NCBI GenBank assembly: GCA_004570425.1
Contig: SPQJ01000010.1
Coordinates: 41,685-105,684 of the forward strand
Source: Bacillus sp. AZ43
Lineage (GTDB): Bacteria > Actinomycetota > Actinomycetes > Mycobacteriales > Geodermatophilaceae
Reading direction: 5' to 3'
Length of the DNA stretch: 64,000 bases
Made by a program: the position numbers and the translations under genes. Below are positions 24,335 to 33,499 of this stretch, piece after piece (position 1 is the first letter of the stretch; each line of letters starts with the position of its first letter). A model generated the notes under the pieces. That model made no database searches, had not been told where the DNA came from, and was given only the letters and a program-made list of their open reading frames with translations.

Positions 24335-25051
24335 TCAGCCCCAGAAGAGGCGGAAGCCCACGCGTCGCCGTCCGTCCTCGGTCATCGTCGACATGTCCAC
24401 GATCTGGCGGGCCTGCTCCTCGACCGGGTCGTCCGACAGCAGCTCCAGGTACCGGCGGTGCTCCGACAGCGAGGCGACGGCCGTCTCCACGTGGTCGCTG
24501 ACGTCCACCTCGTGCGGCGGGTCGAGCAGTTCCCCCACGGCGATGTACCGCACGCCGCTCCACCGCGGCTCGGTCAGGTCCGGGAAGATCCACTCGTTGC
24601 CCGCGTCGGCCACGGCGTCGAGCACGCTCTGGCCGAGCGCCTGGTGGTCGGCGGAGTTCAGATAGGCCGGGGAGACGCCCGGTGGGGTCCAGGTCGGACC
24701 GAAGTACCCGGTGACCACGAGCTCCGGCCGGTGCCGGCGGATGGCCGCGGCGAGGTCGCGGCGCAGATCCGGTCCCGCCACGAGGACGCCGTCCCGGTGG
24801 TCGAGGAACTCGACCTCGGTGACCCCGACGACGGCGGCCGACCGCCGCTCCTCCTCCTCGCGGATCGGGCCCGCCTCGGCCGGCGGGACGCCGGCCATCC
24901 CGGCCTCACCCCCGGTGGCCAGCAGGTAGTGCACCTCCTTTCCGGAGGAGGTCCACGCCGCCACGGCGGCGGCCAGGCCGTACTCGATGTCGTCGGGATG
25001 AGCGGCGACGACCAGCGCGCGCTGCCAGTCGTCGGGCAGAGGGGTCGGCAT
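24335..25051 (-). CDS. PIG-L family deacetylase (238 aa)
   Basis: Has the PIG-L zinc motif ALVVAAHPDDIEYGLAA, a GEAGMAG segment, and later AYLNSADHQALGQ, in which the histidine is the third ligand type. Such enzymes remove acetyl groups from GlcNAc-linked substrates, as in mycothiol biosynthesis (MshB) or its conjugate amidase. Which one cannot be decided; the chain is short for MshB. ATG 25051 begins MPTPLPDDW; the open frame to 25309 lacks coding character. Confidence 0.85.
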   Translation of the reverse strand: MPTPLPDDWQRALVVAAHPDDIEYGLAAAVAAWTSSGKEVHYLLATGGEAGMAGVPPAEAGPIREEEERRSAAVVGVTEVEFLDHRDGVLVAGPDLRRDLAAAIRRHRPELVVTGYFGPTWTPPGVSPAYLNSADHQALGQSVLDAVADAGNEWIFPDLTEPRWSGVRYIAVGELLDPPHEVDVSDHVETAVASLSEHRRYLELLSDDPVEEQARQIVDMSTMTEDGRRRVGFRLFWG

Positions 25052-25339
25052 GGGCGCAGTCTCCCGCCTCCGGGGCCGCCCCGGCGACCCCGATGTCCGA
25101 CTACCGAACGCACGCCCCAGCGCACGGGCAGCGACAACACCACGCGGCCGATCGCCTCTCGGACGGTTCGGTCCGGAATCCGCCCCGGGCGACGCCGCTT
25201 CCCCGGACCGGCGGATGGTTTCCTGGGGTTCGGCCACTCCCGTCCCACCCCGGTCCGAGAACGAGCCCGGCCTGACCCCGAGGGGTGATCCGCTCTGGCC
25301 AGCATTCACCCCGACCTGCTCGCGGCCGATGACCTGGGC

Positions 25340-27611
25340 ATGGTCGGTCGCGTGCGCTCGCGGCTGCTGCCGGGCGCACCGCGGTGGCTGCTGGGACTCG
25401 TCGCGCTCGTCGCCGTGCCCTCGGGCTGCTGGCCACCCTCCGTGTCCTGGATCCCGACGCGGTCGGGCACATCGACCCGACGACCGACGTCCCCCTGCTC
25501 GTCACCCTGCACGGGCTGCTGCTCGCGCTGCTCTGGTGGCGGGCGCGCACGGTCGCGAGCGAGCGGGCCGTCTGGAACCGGCTCGCCCTGGGCGCGGCGG
25601 TCTTCGTCGTCACGATCGCGGCCTCCACCGTCCTGGCGCTGGTCCCGGCCACCCACGACGTGGCCCTGGCACCCCTCTACTGGAGCGGCGCGATCGTCTT
25701 CCCGTTCTGGTACGGCGCCTTCGTGCGGTGGAACCGGCACAGCACGAGCGTCGCCGACCCCAACGACGTCCTCAACGGCCTGTCCGCGGTGCTCGCGGTC
25801 ATCGCCGTGCTCAACCTCGTCCTCCCCGTGCACGACGGCCCGCTGGCGGAGCTGCCCTGGTGGGAGCTCCAGGCGATCATCACCCAGCTCGCGGTCGGCT
25901 TCGTCCTGCTCGGCACCGCCCTGACCCTGCCCTCCCTCGGCGGCATGGGCAGCGATCCGCGCACCTGGCTGGTCGCGGTCTCGCAGGGCCTGTGGGTGGT
26001 GAGCGCCGTCGTCACGCTGACCGCCGGCGGACACCGCTTCGGGTGGGGCCCGGTCGTCCACCCCCTGGTCATCCTCTGCCTGGCGATCGCGGCCACCCTC
26101 CGGTCGCGCCGGTCGGCGCCGCGCCCGACCGACCCCGGTGCGGCCACCATCGGCGCCTTCGTCGTCATCCTGGCCTCGATCGGCACCCTCCTCGCCGGCG
26201 CGCTGACCGGGGCCCCGGCGGTCGCCATCTGGTGCGCCGGGCTGGCCGCCGTCGGCTCCGGGGTCCGCATGGCGGTCAACGTCCGGGAGCTGGCCCAGCT
26301 GGCGGTCACCCGCCGCGAGGCCCTCACCGACGACCTCACCGGCCTGGCCAACCGCCGCGCCGTCCTGCGCCGGGTCGAGGAGCTCTACGCCGAGGGCACC
26401 CCGGTCGCGCTCGCCCTGCTCGACGTCGACAAGTTCAAGGAGGTCAACGACGCGCTCGGGCACGCCGCCGGTGACGACCTGCTCCGCATGGTGGCGCGCC
26501 GGCTGGAGCCGGCGCTGCGCAGCGGCGACCTCCTCGGCCGCCTCGGGGCGACGAGTTCGCCGTCGTGGCGCCGCTCGAGCCGCACCAGCCCTCGGTGGAC
26601 GCGGCGATGGCGCTCGGCGCCCGGCTGCACGACCGGCTGGCCGACCCCTTCCCCGTCGAGGGGATGTTCGTGCACGCGTCGGCCAGCATCGGCGTGACGA
26701 CCACGGCGGACGACGACGACGCGCGTCCCTCGAACCTGCTGCGCCGCGCCGACGTCGCCATGTACGACGCCAAGCGCTGCGGCACCGGCGTCGTCCTCTA
26801 CGACGCCGACCGGCACGCCGACAGCAGCGGCCACCTCGCCCTCGTGGAGGAGCTCCGCCGGGCGATCGACGACGGCAGCTGGTGCTGCACCACCAGCCGC
26901 AGGTCGACGTCGCGACCGGTGAGGTCAGCGGCGTCGAGGCGCTGGTCCGGTGGGCCCACCCGGTGCGCGGCCTGCTGGTCCCGGCCGAGTTCCTCCCGCT
27001 CGCCGAGGTGCACGGCCTCATGGGCGTCCTCAGCGAGAGCGTGCTCGAGCAGGCCGTGGCCCAGGCCGCCGAGTGGCGGGACCGGGGGCTGGAGCTGAGC
27101 GTCTCGGTGAACCTGTCGGCCAGCAACCTGCTCGACACCAGCCTGCCCGCGCGTCGCCGGCCTGCTCGACAGCCACGGGCTCCGGCCGTGCGCACTGGTC
27201 CTCGAGGTGACCGAGAGCGTCCTGCTCTCCGACCCCGACCGCAGCCTCGCCGTCGTCGGCGCCCTGGCCCGCCTCGGCGTGACGGTGAGCATCGACGACT
27301 TCGGCACCGGCTACTCGTCGCTCACCTACCTCCGCCAGCTTCCCGTCGCCGAGCTCAAGCTGGACCGCTCCTTCACCGTCGACCTCCTGACCAACGCCCG
27401 GACCGAGGCCATCGTGGCCAGCACCATCGACCTGGCCCACCGGCTCGGCCTGCGGGTGGTCGCCGAGGGCGTGGAGGACGAGGCGACCCTCTGCCACCTG
27501 CGGTCCATGGACTGCGACACGAGCCAGGGCTACCTGCACGCGCGGCCGCTGCCGGCCGACGAGCTCCTCGGGTGGGTGGCCGGCTCGGCCGCCCCCTCCC
27601 CCGCGCACTGA
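25340..27611 (+). pseudogene. GGDEF-EAL cyclic-di-GMP protein broken by four frameshifts
   Basis: One continuous protein is spread over different frames. Order: MVGRVRSRLLPGAPRWLLGL, about eight membrane segments, LTDDLTGLANRRAVLRRVEE, GGDEF region with ASIGVTTTADDDD, then VEALVRWAHPVRGLLVP (EAL) and IDDFGTGYSSLTYL. Frame breaks lie near 25425, 26547, 26873 and 27155; each is explained by loss of one base or, in the last, two bases in GC-rich runs (for example GGCGGC has become GGGGC in the GGDEF motif). If real, the gene is dead; if sequencing errors, it is an intact membrane GGDEF-EAL protein. Confidence 0.75.
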
Positions 27612-27624
27612 CGCGCGGAGGCGC

Positions 27625-28716
27625 TCAGCGCAGGTGGGCGGTGTCGTTCACCAGCCGCACCGACGCGCGACCGTCGGAGGACCAGGCGACCGAGCTCAGC
27701 GACGCCGCCTCCAGGAAGACCCGGTGGACGACCTCGTCACCGGTGCCCAGGGCCGCCGCGAGCAGCAGCTTGATCGGCGTCACGTGGCTGACCACGAGCA
27801 CCGTGCCACCGGCGTGCCGCTCCAGGAGGCGCCGGCGGGCGCGGGCGACCCGCGCGCTCACGTCGGCCACCGACTCGCCGCCGGGGGCCGCGACCGTCAC
27901 GTCGTCGAGGAAGCGCCGGGCGGCCAGGGGGTGCCGCTGCCGCGCCTCGTCGAAGGTGAGGCCCTCGAGTTCCCCGAAGTCCAGCTCCACCAGGTCGTCG
28001 TCGTAGGTCACCGGCAGCCCCAGGACGCCGGCGACGATTTGCGCTGTCTCCCGCGTCCGCCGCAGCGGGGAGGCGACGACGGCCTCGATGCCGAGCCCGC
28101 GGGCCCGCTCCCCAGCGGCCTCCGCCTCGGCCCGGCCGGTGCGGGAGAGCGGGAGGTCGTTGCGCCCGCTGAACCGGCGTTCGGGTGTGTGCTCGGTCTG
28201 CCCGTGCCGCAGCAGGTGGGTCACCGTCGTCACGACCGGTGCCGGTTCGGCCGGCTGGACGTCGTCCTCCAGCACGACGGCCTCCGCCGCCGGGTCGCGG
28301 TACACCGGCTTGCCGTCCATCGCGCTGTTGGCCAGGGCGTCGGCCGCGGAGTTCTGCGCGCGCGGCACCCAGGTGTAGCGCACCTCGCCCAGCTGACGGG
28401 CGATCTTCCGCGCCTGCAGGGCAAGCTGCTGCATGTCCGGGTGCTTGATCTTCCAGCGGCCCGACATCTGCTCGACGACGAGCTTGGAGTCCATGCGGAC
28501 CTCGACGCTCGCGCTCGGGTCGAGGTCGAGCGCCGCCTGCAGCCCGGCGACGAGCCCGCCGTACTCGGCGACGTTGTTGGTGGCCCGGCCGACCGAGGCG
28601 GCACGCTCGGCGAGCACCCGGCCGGTGTCGGCGTCGCGCACCAGGGCGCCGTAGCCGGCCGGCCCCGGGTTGCCCCGCGACCCGCCGTCGGCCTCCACGA
28701 CGAACCGGCGGCTCAC
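27625..28716 (-). CDS. Bifunctional RNase HI / histidine phosphatase (CobC-like) (363 aa)
   Basis: The N-terminal RNase HI domain has D10 in VVEADGGSRGNPGPAGYG, E51 in NNVAEYGGL and D76 in VEVRMDSKLV, plus a C-terminal histidine region. After a linker, the C-terminal phosphoglycerate-mutase-like domain has HLLRHGQTEH, FSGRNDLPLS, ASPLRRTRETA and VLVVSHVTPI. The same fusion occurs in Mycobacterium Rv2228c, where both RNase H and acid/alpha-ribazole phosphatase activities are reported. It removes RNA from hybrids and probably serves the cobalamin pathway. The start overlaps the upstream gene by four bases. Confidence 0.92.
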   Translation of the reverse strand: MSRRFVVEADGGSRGNPGPAGYGALVRDADTGRVLAERAASVGRATNNVAEYGGLVAGLQAALDLDPSASVEVRMDSKLVVEQMSGRWKIKHPDMQQLALQARKIARQLGEVRYTWVPRAQNSAADALANSAMDGKPVYRDPAAEAVVLEDDVQPAEPAPVVTTVTHLLRHGQTEHTPERRFSGRNDLPLSRTGRAEAEAAGERARGLGIEAVVASPLRRTRETAQIVAGVLGLPVTYDDDLVELDFGELEGLTFDEARQRHPLAARRFLDDVTVAAPGGESVADVSARVARARRRLLERHAGGTVLVVSHVTPIKLLLAAALGTGDEVVHRVFLEAASLSSVAWSSDGRASVRLVNDTAHLR

Positions 28717-29453
28717 AGCCCGGACTCGGCCGTGCGCACCAGGATCCGGCCGCAGTTCTCGCAGCGCACGACCTCGTGCGGGTTGGCGTTGCGGACGGCG
28801 GCCAGCTCGTTGCCGTAGAGCTCGAGCCGGCAGCCCTGGCAGGCCCGGGCCCGCAGCATCGCCGCTCCCGTGGTGCCCGTCTGGGTCCGGATCCGGTCGT
28901 AGAGGGCCAGCAGCGGCGCCGAGATGCCGGCGGCGACCTCCGCCCGGGCCGCCTCGTGGCGCTTCGTGCCGTCGGCGATGTCGGCCAGGGCGTCGTCGCG
29001 CAGCTGCTCGGCGCGCTCACGCTCGGCCCGGGCCTTCTCCAGCCCCTCCTGGGCCGCGGCGAGCGCCGCCTCGGCGACCTCGAGGCGCTCCATCAGCTCG
29101 AGCTCCTGGTCCTCCAGGTCGGACTGCCGCCGCTTGAGCGTGGCCAGCTCGTGCTGGAGGTTGGTCATCTCCTTGGGCGAGACGCTGCCGGAGTCCAGCA
29201 GCCGCTGGTCCTTGTCCTCGCGCTGGCGCACGGTCTCGACGTCGGCCTCGAGCCGCTTGACCTCGCGGCCCAGGTCGCGGACCTCGGTCTCGGCGCGGAC
29301 GACGTCGGCGGACAGCGTCCGCTCCGTCTCCGCCGCCGCCTCGACGGCGGCCGCCTCGGGCAGCGTGCGCTGCCGGTGGCCGAGCTGGGTGAGCGCGACG
29401 TCTTCAGCGGCGAGGTCGAGCAGCTTCTGCTGCTCGAAGTGGTCGGCCTTCAC
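28713..29453 (-). CDS. Coiled-coil zinc-ribbon protein (Rv2229c/CT398-like, 246 aa)
   Basis: Most of the chain is a long coiled coil with heptad-like patterns (LAAEDVALTQLGHRQ, VRDLGREVKRLEADVETV, MERLEVAEAALAAAQ). The C-terminal 50 residues hold a zinc ribbon: CQGCRLELYGNELAAVRNAN then CENCGRILV. This architecture is the conserved DUF164/CT398 family next to the RNase HI fusion gene. GTG 29453 starts VKADHFEQQK. Its biochemical role is unclear; it overlaps the RNase HI gene and is transcribed with it and with Nif3. Confidence 0.88.
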   Translation of the reverse strand: MKADHFEQQKLLDLAAEDVALTQLGHRQRTLPEAAAVEAAAETERTLSADVVRAETEVRDLGREVKRLEADVETVRQREDKDQRLLDSGSVSPKEMTNLQHELATLKRRQSDLEDQELELMERLEVAEAALAAAQEGLEKARAERERAEQLRDDALADIADGTKRHEAARAEVAAGISAPLLALYDRIRTQTGTTGAAMLRARACQGCRLELYGNELAAVRNANPHEVVRCENCGRILVRTAESGL

Positions 29454-29457
29454 GGGG

Positions 29458-30297
29458 TCAACGTACCGGTGCGCCCGGCTCCGGCTGCCGGCCCGCCCGG
29501 TAGGTCCACGGGTCGGTCCGCATGCCGGAGACGGCCACCTCCACCCGGCCCGACAGGTCGGCGGCGAGCGCCTCGGCGGCGACCGGCAGCCACGGCCACT
29601 CGGAGGCGAAGTGCGCCACGTCGCACAGCGCCGGACCGGGCACCTCCCCGGCGTCCGACACCGGGTGGTGCTTGAGATCGCTGGTGAGGAAGACGTCCGC
29701 GCCCGCCGCTGCGGCCGCGGCCAGCAGCGAACCGCCGCTCCCGCCGCACACCGCCACCCGGCGGACGACGCGGTCGGGATCCCCGGCCGCGCGCACCCCG
29801 CCCGCGGTCGCCGGGAGGGCACCGGCCACCAGGTCGGCGAACGCGCGCAGGGACATCGGCCCGGCGAGGTCACCCACCCGGCCCAGACCGACCCGCGGAT
29901 CGGTCGGCGACGGCTCCAGCGGCGAGGTGGCGGTCAGCCCGAGGGCCGCCGCGAGGGCGTCGTTGACGCCGCCCGCCGCGCGGTCGGCGTTCGTGTGCGC
30001 CACGAACAGCCCGGCGCCGGCCCGGATCAACCGGTGCACCAGCCGCCCCTTCGGGTCGTCGGCGGGCACGCCGTGCACGGGGGTGAGCAGCAGCGGATGG
30101 TGGGTCACGAGGAGCTGGGCCCCGGCAGCGACGACCTCCTCGACGACGGCCGCCGTGGGGTCGACGGCGAACAGGACCCGGTCCACCGGCTCGTCGGGAT
30201 CGCCGCACACCAGGCCGACGGCGTCCCATCCCTCGGCGAGCGCGGGGTCGTAGCGGGCGTCGAGCGCGGCGAGGACCTCGCGCAGGGGCACTGGCAC
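29458..30297 (-). CDS. Nif3-like dinuclear metal-centre protein (279 aa)
   Basis: Starts VPVPLREVLAALDARYDP and has the family metal motifs: LLVTHHPLLLTPVHGV (tandem histidines), VAHTNADRAAGGVNDALA, then SDLKHHPVSD near the C-terminus. GTP cyclohydrolase I type 2/Nif3 proteins form hexameric toroids with two metals per site; the physiological reaction remains unsettled. GTG 30297 or 30291 is the start. It is first in a three-gene operon with the zinc-ribbon and RNase HI genes, in the same order as Rv2230c, Rv2229c and Rv2228c. Confidence 0.93.
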   Translation of the reverse strand: MPVPLREVLAALDARYDPALAEGWDAVGLVCGDPDEPVDRVLFAVDPTAAVVEEVVAAGAQLLVTHHPLLLTPVHGVPADDPKGRLVHRLIRAGAGLFVAHTNADRAAGGVNDALAAALGLTATSPLEPSPTDPRVGLGRVGDLAGPMSLRAFADLVAGALPATAGGVRAAGDPDRVVRRVAVCGGSGGSLLAAAAAAGADVFLTSDLKHHPVSDAGEVPGPALCDVAHFASEWPWLPVAAEALAADLSGRVEVAVSGMRTDPWTYRAGRQPEPGAPVR

Positions 30298-30375
30298 GGC
30301 TCCGGACTGTAGGTGAACGGCGCCGCGGGCCTCCCCTGCGCGGCATCCCCCCAGGTCGGTGACAAGCTTCCGGAC

Positions 30376-32343
30376 GTGACCGACCGCGGGCCCCGGCAGC
30401 GCGCGTTCCGCGCGCCGGCCTGGCTCGAGGAACTGGTCCGCACGTCCCCGCCCCCGGTGCCGTGGCGCGACGTCGTCCGCTTCGCCGTCGCCGTGCCGGC
30501 CCCGCTCGCCGTGGCCGTGACCGTGGCCGTGGCCGGCGGGATCGAGCCCGGCCCCGAGCTGGGGGCCGGCGTCTTCGGCACGATGGGGGCCCTGGCCGCC
30601 ACCCTGGCCCCCCAGTCGGGCCCGCTGCGCGACCGGCTGCGCCGCATCGCGGCCGCCACCGCGTTCGGCGCGGTGGGGCTGCTGGTCGGCCAGTACGCCA
30701 CCGGCGGTGGCTGGGCGCCGGTGCTGGTGATCGCGGTGATCTCCGCCGCCGCGGCCCTGATCAGCTCGGTGAACGCGGCGCTCTCGCTGGGCTCGTTGCA
30801 GCTGCTGGTCTACACCGCGATCTCCTCGGGGCTGGTCACGCCGCTGCCGCTGCCGGCCGAGGTCGCCTTCTTCTTCTGCGGTGCCGCCTGGGCGACGCTC
30901 ACGACGCTCGTGCAGAGCCGGACCGAGTCGACCGACCCCGACCGCGCGTCGGTGGCCGCCGTCTTCACCGCCGTCGCGGACCTGCTCACCGCCGACGGAC
31001 CCGAGGAGGTGCTGGCGCGCCGCCGCGACCTGACCACCGCGCTCAACGCCGCCTACGACCGGGTGATCCGCAGCCGCAGCCACTCCGCCGGCCGGATCCG
31101 CGAGCTGTCCGAGCTCGCGGGTGTCCTGAACTCCGCCGCCCCGCTGGTCGAGGCGGCGGTCGCCGCCGCCCGCTCCGGCCGGCCGGCCGATCCCGTCGAC
31201 GTGTCCGCGGTCCGCTCGCTGGCCGCCGCGCTGCGGGACGGCGGGGAGCTGACCGTCGAGCGGCCGCCACCGCTGGAGGACGGCAGTCCCACGCGCAGGG
31301 CGGTGCGGCACGGGGTCCGGCTGGTCTGGAACGTGGTCGGCGACCCGGAGGAGCGCGCCGGCGCGGCGGCGGCGGCCCCCCGGGTGCCCCCGCGGGTCCG
31401 CCTGCGCGAGCTGGTCGACCGCACCCTCGCGAGCACCGAGAGCCGCGGCTTCGCCGTCCGCCTCTCGCTGTGCATGACGATCGCGGAGGTGGCCCGGCAG
31501 TACCTGCCCATCCAGCGGCCCTACTGGGTGCTGCTCACCGTCGCGATCGTGCTCAAGCCCGACTTCGGCTCGGTGTTCACCCGCGCCGTGCAGCGCGGGG
31601 CCGGGACGCTGCTCGGCGTCCTCCTCGGCTCCGCCGTGCTGGCGGTCCTGCCCCGCGATGCCTGGGTCCTGGTCGCCATGTCCGTCTTCGCGGGCCTGCT
31701 CCCCTGGGCGCGGGGCGCGAACTTCGGGCTGTTCTCGGTCTTCCAGACGCCGGTGATCATCCTGCTGCTGGACCTCGCGCTGCCCGGCGGGCCCGGTCTG
31801 GTCGGCGCCCGGCTCACCGACACCCTCATCGGCTGCGCGATCGTGCTGGTCTTCGGCTACCTGCTCTGGCCGGGCACGTGGCGGGCGCCGCTGGACGAGG
31901 CGCTGCGCGACGCGGCCCTCGCCCTCGACGCCTTCGTCGAGGCGGCGTTCACCGGCAGCCCCGCCGAACGGCGGCGCGCACGCCGGCGCAGCTACCGGGC
32001 GCTCACCGAGTTGCAGACCCAGCTCCAGCGACGGCTGGCCGAACCGCCGCCGATCAGCAACCGGGCCGCCGCCTGGTGGCCGGTCATCGTCCAGCTGGAA
32101 CGGACGGCGGATGCGGTCACCGAGGCGGTCATCGCCCAGCGCGAGGGCGAGCCGGCGCCCGACCTCGCCCAGGTCGCGGTGCTGCGCAAGGCCATCCGCC
32201 GGCTCGAGGAGGACGTGCGCGCCCACCGCCTCCCCGACGACGCCGAGATCCACGCCGACGGCGTGCTCGGCCTGGTCGCGCGCGAGGTGGACACCGCCCG
32301 CCGGCTGGTCCGCGAGACCGCCCCCGGACGCCGCGGCACCTGA
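30376..32343 (+). CDS. FUSC-family membrane transporter-like protein (655 aa)
   Basis: Two sets of about five to six membrane helices (residues about 28-160 and 370-490) flank a soluble middle domain. The second block contains YLPIQRPYWVLLTVAIVLKP and a GAGTLLGVLLG segment, the hallmark of the FUSC/aromatic-acid exporter superfamily. The C-terminal 150 residues are charged and helical. It probably exports an aromatic or fusaric-acid-like compound. The start is uncertain: GTG 30376 is used, and GTG 30313 is possible. It is divergent from Nif3. Confidence 0.82.
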   Translation: MTDRGPRQRAFRAPAWLEELVRTSPPPVPWRDVVRFAVAVPAPLAVAVTVAVAGGIEPGPELGAGVFGTMGALAATLAPQSGPLRDRLRRIAAATAFGAVGLLVGQYATGGGWAPVLVIAVISAAAALISSVNAALSLGSLQLLVYTAISSGLVTPLPLPAEVAFFFCGAAWATLTTLVQSRTESTDPDRASVAAVFTAVADLLTADGPEEVLARRRDLTTALNAAYDRVIRSRSHSAGRIRELSELAGVLNSAAPLVEAAVAAARSGRPADPVDVSAVRSLAAALRDGGELTVERPPPLEDGSPTRRAVRHGVRLVWNVVGDPEERAGAAAAAPRVPPRVRLRELVDRTLASTESRGFAVRLSLCMTIAEVARQYLPIQRPYWVLLTVAIVLKPDFGSVFTRAVQRGAGTLLGVLLGSAVLAVLPRDAWVLVAMSVFAGLLPWARGANFGLFSVFQTPVIILLLDLALPGGPGLVGARLTDTLIGCAIVLVFGYLLWPGTWRAPLDEALRDAALALDAFVEAAFTGSPAERRRARRRSYRALTELQTQLQRRLAEPPPISNRAAAWWPVIVQLERTADAVTEAVIAQREGEPAPDLAQVAVLRKAIRRLEEDVRAHRLPDDAEIHADGVLGLVAREVDTARRLVRETAPGRRGT

Positions 32344-32387
32344 CCGGCCCGGTTGCGGCGCGCCCGCGCCCACCCTGGGATGGCGGG

Positions 32388-33353
32388 ATGCCGATCGAGC
32401 TGCCACCCGTCCTGCCCGCACCGGTGGGCCCGCCGCCGCCCGGCTCGCGGGTCGTGGAGACCGACGACGGCGTGCGGCTGCACGTGGAGTTCGACGGCGA
32501 CCCGGACTCCCCGCTGACCGTCGTCTTCTCCCACGGCTTCACCGCCCGGCTGGCCGAGTGGGAGCTGCAGCGCGCCGCGGTGCGGCACCGTGCGCGGCTG
32601 GTGTTCTGGGACCAGCGCGGGCACGGGCGCTCGGCGGTCACGCCACTGCCCGACGCCACCATCGACCGCACCGGGCGCGACCTCGGGCAGGTCCTCGACG
32701 CCGTCGTCCCGGCCGGTCCGGTGGTGCTGGTGGGCCACTCGATGGGCGGGATGAGCGTGATGGCGCTGGCCCGGCAGCGGCCCGAGCTCTTCGGCGACCG
32801 GGTGGTGGGCGTCTTCCTGCTGGCGACGTCGGCGGGCGGCCTGGTCGAGACCGGCGTCCTCGGCTGGGCGGTCAAGGTCATCCGGTGGCTGCGGCTGCTC
32901 CCGCTCTACCTCCGCGGGCTGCAGCTGGTGGCTCCGCTGCTGGAGCGGTTCCGGCGTCGCGGCAGCGCGTTCGGGCGCTGGTTCACCCGCCGGCTCCTCT
33001 TCGGGGACCGGGCCGACGCCGAGCCGGGCGCCGTCCGGCTGGTGCAGAACCTGCTGGAGGAGACGCCCTTCCCCGTGTCGGCCGCCTTCTACGCGACCTT
33101 CCTGGACCACGAGGAGTACGGGTCGCTGGCGGTGCTCGGCCGGGTGCCGGTCACCGTGGTCGCCGCGACCCACGACCGGCTGACCCCGGTGGGCCACGGG
33201 CGGCGGCTGGCCGAGGCGATCGGCGGCTCCGCCGAGCTGATCGTGGTCCCCGGCGCAGGTCACAGCGTCAACCTGACGCGTAACCAGATCGTCGACGACG
33301 CGTTGAACGCGCTGATCGACCGTGTCCAGGACCGCCTGCGAAAGGCCGGTTGA
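32388..33353 (+). CDS. Alpha/beta-fold hydrolase (321 aa)
   Basis: Canonical alpha/beta hydrolase: VVFSHGFTARLAEWELQ (oxyanion region), FWDQRGHGRSA, VVLVGHSMGGMSVMAL (nucleophile serine), THDRLTPVGHG (acid) and VVPGAGHSVNLTR (histidine). No signal peptide. It precedes the wax-ester synthase gene after 146 bases and may act on lipid esters, but the substrate is unknown. Confidence 0.9.
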   Translation: MPIELPPVLPAPVGPPPPGSRVVETDDGVRLHVEFDGDPDSPLTVVFSHGFTARLAEWELQRAAVRHRARLVFWDQRGHGRSAVTPLPDATIDRTGRDLGQVLDAVVPAGPVVLVGHSMGGMSVMALARQRPELFGDRVVGVFLLATSAGGLVETGVLGWAVKVIRWLRLLPLYLRGLQLVAPLLERFRRRGSAFGRWFTRRLLFGDRADAEPGAVRLVQNLLEETPFPVSAAFYATFLDHEEYGSLAVLGRVPVTVVAATHDRLTPVGHGRRLAEAIGGSAELIVVPGAGHSVNLTRNQIVDDALNALIDRVQDRLRKAG

Positions 33354-33499
33354 GCCGGCAGCGACCGGGGCATGGGTTGTGGCGGGCACCACAGTGATCA
33401 TCTTGCAGTGACCCAGCGACACGCCTACTTTGCGGCCACCCCGACGACGTGGAACGGCCTCGGTCGCAGCAGCGCGACCGGGGCGGCGAGGAGCAGAAC

